Shown piece by piece: positions 56,414 to 64,000 of a stretch of DNA of 64,000 bases; within the stretch, counting starts at the first letter, position 1; each line of letters opens with the position of its first letter. The translations under genes and the position numbers were made by a program. The notes under the pieces are model-generated. The model did not search any database. It saw nothing but the letters and a program-made list of their open reading frames with translations, and had not been told where the DNA came from. This stretch comes from Eleusine coracana subsp. coracana. Taxonomy: Eukaryota; Streptophyta; Magnoliopsida; Poales; Poaceae. The stretch spans positions 3,906,001 through 3,970,000 of the forward strand of contig CM064422.1 of NCBI GenBank assembly GCA_032690845.1. The letters run 5' to 3'.

Positions 56414-58998
56414 ATGATGAGATGCCTGCTCGGCTGCTTCCGCGTGACCGGCGCCGACGACGGCGGCGCCGGCCGCGAGGTGAAGGGGGGCGGTGGTGGC
56501 GACGGTCAAGTCGTGGCCCCGTCCCTGGCCCAGATGACGAGTCACGAGGTATCCCTTCGTCGAGCGCTGCCCCGTGCTGCTCCTGTGCTCTCCGCTCGCG
56601 ATGGATGCGTGGTTGGCTGATTTGAGGTTTTGTGCTATGTTCATCAGGTTGGTGGGGGGAAGAGGGCGAGGCCGCCGTCCAGGAACGCGCTCTCCGCCGT
56701 GTTTCTCCGAGAAGGTACCCATCTTGTTCGCGGCTCTCTGTCTTGTTCCCTCGAAATGTGCAGTGCTCGTGTTTACCTCTGTCTGAAGTGCTAATGTTGC
56801 TAATCCTTCCGTGTTGTTGATTGAAGATGAAGGCTCGAGACTGGAACTGACGCCCAGCTCCTGGACCGACCAGAGAGAGGACATGAAGAAGGAGCAGGAC
56901 CTCAAGCACGAGGTACGGCGAGTCTGAAAATCTGGCTCAGTGCTGATTTATCCCCTTTCTAATTTAATGACTAGATTTGTTCTTCTTTGCTGATGCACTT
57001 TTCTGCTGACAATTTGCGCCGTATCATGTGATATCAGTTCAGCTGATTTTACATTACTAGGACCAGCATTTATAATATGTCATCCTAGGTAGATTATGGG
57101 TCTTGTAAGCTTCTGTTTGTTTTGTTCCATACATCATTACATGCGACGTGTTGTTAACTGTCAGGATGATCTTTTGGATTCATCCGCTGGCTTTAGAGGA
57201 AAGAGGATGGTTCCTGCTGGGTCCTGGCTTGGTCAGGATGGGTCAGAGGTTTTCTCACAAATTTACTAATAAGATACGCGAATTGGCACAGCGCTTCTGT
57301 GTTAGTCATTTGCTCATTGCTTATTTGAAATTATTTTGACAGAGTTGAAGGCATTTCAACCACCTATTTTGTAGTACAAACTACATAATTTCGTTTGTAG
57401 CTATAGTGATGCAATCAAGCAGTAGCAACTACATCACTATGAATTTGTTCCAATAACTTGTAATAAAGGCATGTACCATATGGTCTTGGGTTCTTAGGTA
57501 CATACTGATTTCTCACCATGTTAACAGACCATCATGCAAGAAAGCTGTGTTTCATCTCTGGACACTACAAATGAACCCCAAAGAGTGTTGGAAGATATGG
57601 ATTCAGTTCACCAGACAGAATGTGGTCCTTCCATGTTTGACAATGTACATCTCATGGAATCACTGAATGTTGAGGATTGTGAAACACCTTCAAGGTATCA
57701 TCAGAGCTCCACTGTACCTGATGCAATGAGGTATGCTACTTTGTGCTTTCTACTATCAATATTAATAGCATTAGTGCATTACTGGAAGATGAAACATACA
57801 CAATTATTCCTGCTTCTGAAGATGGTAATCTTTTTTCTGTACTGTGCTCCCTCTGTTCTGCATTTGATGTCGTTCCAACCGTACGAAATGACGTGCAGGC
57901 AGCACAAACTTGCTGTTGGAAACGACAACAAATACGAAACGGAGGGAGTAGTTGGTAGTAACTGCAACAGTTTAACGTTTTGTACATTTGTGCTAAATCA
58001 TTACAGTTCTTCAAAAGTGAATGAGGAGATGCAGACTCCAGCTACTTCTAATACAACTGACTGGGAAGGATTGACGAAGGAGAGCAATACTGAGGCTTCT
58101 ATACAATATCATGTTCTGGATCCTGCTGAGGATTATGAAAAATGCACGGTATCAAGACCCAGTGAAGATTTCACTCCACTTGATAAACCATCTGGGGATC
58201 CTAATTGTAATGAGAATGACAATTTCGCCCCCATTGAAATTACAGTATCTGAAGAATGTTCCCTTTTCCAGAGCTCTGAGGATTCTGTATCATCCTTTGA
58301 TAAGATAAATGACAGCATGAGCACAACTTCCCTTGAGAAGTCATTGGCCACTGAGGTAATTACTCATTCCACCAGAAAGAAGGTGCTGAAGAACAGTGAT
58401 TCAGAAAAGGAATTCCCAAGCTTGTCCCAATGGTTGAAGCCTCCAAATCCTAAGAAGCCATTCAGGGATGAGTCCCTGACAGGTGACAGATCAGCCAAAA
58501 GCTCAGATGAAGACAGGCCCATAATAGGAATGGTTGCGGCACACTGGAAAGATGAAGAGCCAGAAAAGTTTACACCTAAATGGTGGGATGGGAATGGCAT
58601 TCCTAATTCGACAAATAAGTACAAAGAAGTAAGTCTGCTCCTTTTCTTTCTTCCTATCACCAGTCAAGTACAATGGACTTGCCTGAAATAATGTTTTGCA
58701 TGAGCAGGATCAAAAAGTGAGTTGGCATGCAATGTCATTCGAAGAGAGACTTGAGAAGGCCTTATCTGAAGAGAAGTTACTTTCTGAAAGGTTTATAGAT
58801 TTATCTTCAATCTTTGCATTACATTTTGTTACATTCATTAAAAACTTGTTAAAATCCTCAAGTACGTAGTCTTACTTTTCCCCTCAATACTGCAATAGGA
58901 ACTGCTTCAGTGGAAAATCATCTCATTTTTTGGGAATGGAAGGTGAAGAGGGTGATACGGCTGAATCAAACCATCTATATGCAGCTGCACATGCATAA
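56414..58998 (+). CDS. JASON: JASON-like protein
   Basis: Arabidopsis JASON maintains an organelle band that separates the two meiosis II spindles in male meiocytes; loss gives unreduced pollen. Eight exons: 56414-56548, 56648-56714, 56827-56912, 57165-57248, 57528-57730, 58007-58628, 58708-58790 and 58899-58998, joining in frame to 459 residues. The family signature is near the C-terminus: RPIIGMVAAHWKDEEP, KWWDGNGIPNSTNKYKEDQK and VSWHAMSFEERLEKALSEE. The N-terminus MMRCLLGCF resembles the MGCLLGCF start of JASON, a membrane-targeting segment. The middle is acidic and disordered. Exon 4 has a weak donor (GAG/GTTTTC) and is the least certain. Intron 5 carries a MITE and is stop-free. Confidence 0.88.
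57847..57948. mobile_element. Short Stowaway-like MITE in JASON intron 5
   Basis: 102 bp: left arm CTCCCTCTGTTCTGCATTTG and right arm CAAATACGAAACGGAGGGAG are inverse copies. TA follows on the right; the left flank is TG. Confidence 0.75.
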
Positions 58999-60729
58999 TT
59001 TCTGTTTGCCAAGAGTTGCCGAGGCTCAGTATTATTGTTTTCTGTTGCCATCCTCCTGACCACTTTGGTCTTTCAGTGGGTTAGCATTCAGATGTGAAGT
59101 TTCCTTTTTCTGCTTGTATCTCGCTGTTAATTAAAAATGAATAGTTTAAGGTGAATCAACATTGTTGATTACTTGATTTCTGATTTCAATATTGTTGCTG
59201 CACAGGTGCAAAAATATGTTGGTACTTTGTAATGTTCTGTTTTGCTTTCTGTGGTCTGTATTATTTCCTACCTGATAGGCATGGTTGATTTTGCTAGTTA
59301 GCTATCTCACACATCTATCCTCATTCGTGAAATGAGTAATCTTTCTGGGTTAAGTTACCTTGAAAAATTGCAAACAAATACAAGAAATACTCTTTAGCCT
59401 GCCTGGAATTATTCTCTTGATCGCTGTCTACTTTGCTTGCACAACATTTACCTATTTGTCCTTGCCTGGTGGGTGATTAGCTGATTGTATCATTCTGATT
59501 TAGACTATTTCTGGTCCAACCTCATTATCTCATTCATTTTATTATCTCTGCATTCTGAATATTAAATGAGCAATATGTGGCTTTCTTGGTCGGAGAAACC
59601 ATAAGGTCAGGTTGTCTGTTTACTCAATTATTCAGGCATGTTGAAAAGAAAACATTAAACTTGTAGACCAAATGTTTAGTTCAGCACCAAACATAGCTTG
59701 TCGCAGCACCAAGCGAAAATGTTTCATTTAGCACAAAGTGTGTTGTATTTACCTAAGAAGCCACTTCAGAACTCAGCGTCCAGAATGGTGCCTTTTCTTG
59801 TACCTTCCTTGGCAGTAACCTAATGCAATACGTATTCTTGTCCAGTTGGATTGAAATGTAATGTTATGTTCTCTGTCATGTTCCAAGCGATTTAGAAACA
59901 TTGAATTGTGGCACCAACTTGGGATAAATTCATTTGATCTCCTTTAGGGTGCTGGGGGAGTTAAACTAGAGGGTCAACACAAGAAACATAGAAAACGATT
60001 CGTTGTTTTTTTGTGATTATAAAATTGCAAGATAGTATATTTCCCCTAAATGACAAATCTGCATCTGATTCTGAAATGTCTAAACTGCACACGCAAGCAC
60101 GCATGGTCAAGCACCATTGCTTGGCATGCGCAGCTTTGAAGGACTTTCGAACATGGTAAAATCTAGCAGTGACGATTTCTCGCCAAAAAGAAGAAAAAAA
60201 ATCTAGCAGCGACAAAATAGCCCAGGGTGTCTCTTTCTTCACCTCACTTATCTCTGAAAGTGATAAGGGATCTGAAAAAAAACAAGGGTATCTTGGTTTT
60301 GATATACATTATAGAGTCAGACTATAATAGTTTTCCCAACAATTTGTAGTTAAATTACAAACTTGCTTTGCTGAGTAAGCAACAAGATGTTGATCATTCA
60401 TATCAAGCGCTAAGCTGAACCGGAGGTTTTACATGCATCTCTAGGAGCAGAATAGGCTTGATAAAACCATGATTCATCATCGTATAAGCATTAAATATTT
60501 TTTTAACTCGTATTGCACATCTAGCCAGTGTACGCACAACTCATAGACTGATCGCAAGTTCGCAACACATGTTCTGTATGTGTTGGATCAGAAAAAGAAA
60601 TCTAACTGAGCAGCGGGCTCTGCATGTCAGTGTCTCACACATTCAGGTACCTTGTCGGCTAATTCTGTGTGCCTAGTTTCAACACTGAAGTCTGAACTCT
60701 GAAGACAAAACTAGACACTTCCCTGTTGA
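58999..60729. other. Convergent spacer (JASON and NAC)
   Basis: Holds the 3' flanks of two converging genes. No gene or clear repeat was seen, apart from a short direct repeat of TCTAGCAGYGAC near 60160-60220. Confidence 0.5.
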
Positions 60730-62197
60730 TCAAGCATATCTACTATCATAAAATGCTGTCGATGTTGGATCACTAATCTCCATAAATCTTGAAATTTCGT
60801 CCAAGTAGCTGTCCCTGTAGAATTCATTGGCGGCATGGTTCTGTTGGAAAGCAATGGTCATCGCCGACGGATTCACCTGCGGCTTCTGCTCTTGTACCGG
60901 CACAGTTAAGTTGAACCATTGCTGGCTGTGCATGCTATCCCTGAAGAAGCTGCTGCTGCTGCCACCGTACAACATGTTCGCCTGATTGCTGACGTGCTGG
61001 TGCTGGGATATGCCCGGAGCAGTTACCGGGAGGCGGTTCATGTACTCATACCCGCCGTCTGATTCGAAGCTCCCTGTGTTGGAGCTCGAGTCGGCGGGCG
61101 GCAGAGCGTTGCTGCCCGCCGGCGGATGCCTCCACACCTGCTGCTGCTGTTGCTGCCTCTTGTAGGTGATGTTCCTCTTGAAGATTCTGCAAATGGTCCA
61201 CACCTCCTGCATTTTCAGACATACGAATACGAAGCACCATGTCATTTCACAGACTTCTCGGTGCTGCACTACACGTGTTTCGGACTGTTCATGCTGTCCA
61301 CACAGATGTGTGAGTCCAACGTGACTTGTGCTTTCACACGCGTAAAACCATACTACTAATCTTCCGATGCCATTGAGTGTATGAATGCACTGTGAACTGG
61401 TGGAAATGGAGTATATGCAAGAGAATAGAGCTTACAGCTTCTTGCATGCTTGGGGAGGAGTTGGTGGCGGCGGCGACCGGGGGGAGACGGAACTCGTGCA
61501 TCATCCAGTCAGTCTTGGTGCCCTTGCCAGCGCTTCCGCGGTAGTACACGAGCGACTTTTTGAGCCCTATGGACTCGCCGGAGTTGTTCGCCGAGTAGAT
61601 CGGCCGATCGATGCCCGTCGCCTTCCAGAACCCGGAGCCAGTGACCCTGTTGGGCCTGATGCTGTTCCGGTACTTCCTTCCTCTAAGGCAGAAGAAGTAC
61701 CATTCCTTCTCCCCACCAACCGTGCTCGCCTCTGAAAATTTCAGTTTGCAATGATTTTCAGTTTGATTTGATGTAAGCTTCAACACAAAATATATATTTG
61801 TTAAATACTAAGCTCTACCATGCATGATGTACTGATGAGGCCGATTAAGTTTCAGTAGAGTTCAAGAATAATTTGGATTATTTGCAAAAGTGAGATGTTG
61901 TCCTAAGAAATAATTGAGAAGAACTGTGAACAAGGGACGGGTCATGCACTTACTTGGGAGGTCCCAGGGATCATGCTTGTAGATGTCCATGTCCTTGATG
62001 ATCTCGATGCTGAGTGGCTTCCTCGCCACCTTCCGCCGGAGATAGAACGTGACGAGCTCCTCGTCCGTCGGGTGGAACCGGAACCCTGGGAGCACCACGT
62101 CGTCTTCCTCCCCGTCTCCCGCCGCCATCAGTGCCTCTCCGTCACTCTTCACCTTGTCCATGCTTACTGCTTCCCTCGCAAACTCCTTGAACACCAT
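60730..62197 (-). CDS. NAC transcription factor, JUB1/ANAC042-like
   Basis: DNA-binding regulator with the NAC domain. Three exons on the minus strand: 61954-62197, 61436-61731 and 60730-61206, joining in frame to 338 residues. Subdomains appear in order: A (LPGFRFHPTDEELVTFYLRR), B (DIYKHDPWDLP), C (EKEWYFFCLRGRKYRNSIRP then NRVTGSGFWKATGIDRPIY), D (GLKKSLVYYRGSAGKGTKTD then WMMHEFRLP) and E (EVWTICRIFKR). The text of C and D is very close to Arabidopsis JUNGBRUNNEN1, a longevity and stress regulator. The C-terminal activation region is Gln/Ser/Asn-rich with poly-Q and poly-S runs. Two in-frame starts exist, 62197 and 62161; the second (MDKVKS) may be the more common. Intron positions are the standard NAC pair. 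Confidence 0.95.
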
Positions 62198-62271
62198 TAT
62201 CTCCTACTAGATATTTACTGCCTTTCTTTGCCTTATTCTTCTGTATATCTTTTGGCCGGACTTTGATGCTT

Positions 62272-62285
62272 CGTATATTTATCTT
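62272..62285 (-). promoter_or_regulatory. Possible TATA box of the NAC gene
   Basis: AAGATAAATATACG on the minus strand lies 75-88 bp before the ATG at 62197, a plausible TATA position with a short leader. Confidence 0.35.
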
Positions 62286-64000
62286 GTTGTTGATGGAATA
62301 TTGTGGAGATGTTATCTAGCTCTTGAATTGGCCCTTACAACAAGATGGAGGAGTTATTGTCTACGGATAATGTCGTCACAGAGGTTTTCCATGGCTAGTA
62401 CTCCATGGAGTGGTTTATAAAGGGGATTGCATGACATGGTCTCAAAGGGATGTCATTACTTTGGTCCAAGTCACTAGGTTTGAATTCTCTTACTCACCAT
62501 ATTGACGAATCTTTAGGCTCAGTGGCTACTGCTGGCAATATAATTAGTAAATAAATAAATAAAAGTAGTCTCTGTTACTTTTCATAGATTGTGGTTTGCC
62601 TTCGGAAGCTATGTGCAACTTGGTGCACCCCTGTGCGGATTAGCCATGCAGCAGCTGGGCCACGTCCAAGTCATTCGTTGTAAGGTTCCTGAGAAATCAA
62701 AAGCAGCTGAGCTCAGAGTTTGACTGAGTTTCAGACTTGTTCGTGTTGATGAGAAAGGAATATGTACATCAGATATCTTCATCAGACTAAGGGAGCTTGT
62801 CTTTTACGTCCTCCGTTTTTTTATAAAAAAGTTTATTTCTGGGTTTTATCAAATTTAACTATTGATTTTTCCAGATCCAACCAACTTAACAATATGCAAA
62901 TTTATATTATAAAAGTATCTCTCATAGTGAATCTAAAAATATAAATTTTATGTTGTTAATAAAGTTGATTAAATTTATAAAATATATCATTCAAATTAGA
63001 TTTGATAAAACATAAAATAAGCTTATTGTGCGAGTTAAGCATTATTTGGTACTGAACTTGAGATCGAGAGGCTGAAAGGGAGAGAGCACAAGTTGTGGAC
63101 GGACCGTACTGTGCCTGTTTCATCTTAACCAGTTGATTTATTCTTGGATCTGAACACAAGCTGCATGAGCAACAAGATAGAACGAGGGAAAACAACACTT
63201 ACGCCAACAAGTCATTTTGGTATTGATAAAGTATTATTTTGGATTAGCAAGCCATGGTTGACAGTAAAGCACAACAAAAAAACTGGCAGCACACACGCGT
63301 GCATCTTCGAGAAGGTGCATGACGTGGATGATGGCAACCCTTAGCTTACTGCTCTCTGTTGGATTAATGGATTCTCTTTTTTCGAAAGACTGAATCAATG
63401 GTTCTCTGAACTGAGGCTCTGAGTCTGGACGCACCGCCGATATAGATCTCTTTCCAATTCTCGTGCACTATTCTTCGTGTGGTTTTTGGTTGCAGCGCAG
63501 AGGATCCATTACGTTGATTGATACGGAGTAGCAGGTTTCGTCTTCATGAGATCCAACGGATTAATTGTGAAAGGAAATCAACGGGGACGGGGGACAAAAC
63601 AGCAGAGAGCTGTTGAAGAATGTTGGAACGTCGACAACAGAGGGACTAGGACGAACTCCAAAACCCCATCTTCTACCAATGGCCCACCGGGCCAAGTCAG
63701 CCGCCGCTGTGTCCCCGTCTGCTACTGCGCCTGCCACGTCAGCATCATTTTGCATGATTTTAGCCGTCAATGCACGTGCAGGGGACCCTGGGCCGCAGCA
63801 ACAAAAATCTTAGCAAGCCTTCCTGGAAGCTAATGGCTGGATTAAGAGTTTATCTTTGATCAAAACATCTTTGAGTTACAGCTCTGATCCGCACATGCTT
63901 TCTGTGTTGTAGTAAATAAATTTAGTTGCGTTATAAAAAAAGAGAAAAGTCTATTTTACTCCCCCGAACAATCTACTTTATCCAATTTACCCCCCGAATA
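62286..64000. other. NAC promoter and right-edge spacer
   Basis: The left part is the NAC upstream region. A MITE-like AT-rich element lies at about 62811-63025. The last 50 bp carry two copies of an ACTCCCCCGAA / TACCCCCCGAA motif, which suggests a repeat running off the edge. No gene was seen. Confidence 0.45.
62811..63025. mobile_element. Stowaway-like MITE (degenerate)
   Basis: A left arm with AAAGTTTATTTCTGGGTTTT and ATCAAATTT is inverse to a right arm with AGATTTGATAAAACATAAAA and TAAGCTT. The start CTCCGTTTTTTTATAAAAAA resembles a Stowaway subfamily. Ends are approximate. Confidence 0.5.

Noticed and set aside
56087..56909. 272- and 224-codon minus-strand frames over the JASON leader
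   Set aside because: Antisense shadows of GC-rich exons 1-3 and the promoter; no domain.

Overview
This is a plant nuclear window, almost certainly from a grass (Poaceae). It holds single genes broken by short introns, and several coding starts are very GC-rich, as grass genes often are. Small cut-and-paste elements (Stowaway-like and PIF/Harbinger-like MITEs) and tRNA-derived SINEs are scattered through introns and spacers. No intact retrotransposon or other autonomous element, organellar DNA or bacterial system was seen. The species cannot be fixed from sequence alone. From memory, unverified, the PsaF / ADF / IMPDH / beta-tubulin neighbourhood resembles the long arm of rice chromosome 3.

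Layout, left to right: a UBP24-type deubiquitinase (-, 1398-5509); an alpha-N-terminal methyltransferase (+, 7935-10263); a fatty acid 2-hydroxylase (-, 11420-12858); a beta-tubulin (-, 14801-17505); IMP dehydrogenase (-, 18637-22551), head to head with an ADF/cofilin (+, 23237-25512); a SAUR-like single-exon gene (-, 28805-29095); a 73-aa membrane microprotein (+, 32782-33003); a three-helix membrane protein (-, 38628-39260); a possible small secreted peptide gene (+, 41442-41817); photosystem I subunit PsaF (+, 43027-43731); a large FAR1-related protein (+, 45504-52008); two gene fragments facing each other (53053-53795 - and 55011-55348 +); a JASON-like gene (+, 56414-58998); and a NAC factor of the JUB1/ANAC042 type (-, 60730-62197). 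Exon joins for the multi-exon genes were worked out by hand from splice sites. Frame is kept in every complete model except the secreted-peptide candidate, which remains uncertain.

The genes are mostly unrelated housekeeping and regulatory genes and do not form a pathway. The interesting material is structural. (1) The 33-39 kb stretch looks like an old tandem duplication of a two-gene block in which each copy lost a different gene. (2) At 53-55 kb, two genes that faced each other both lack their 5' ends, as one deletion would produce. (3) A pure 40-base poly(T) tract flanked by a perfect 13-bp duplication sits just upstream of the 38.6-kb gene, the footprint of a retroposed poly(A) tail. (4) The methyltransferase gene has a GC-AG intron that also carries a SINE with a perfect 13-bp target duplication. 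(5) A JASON intron carrying a MITE is stop-free and a multiple of three. No previously undescribed multi-gene system was identified.
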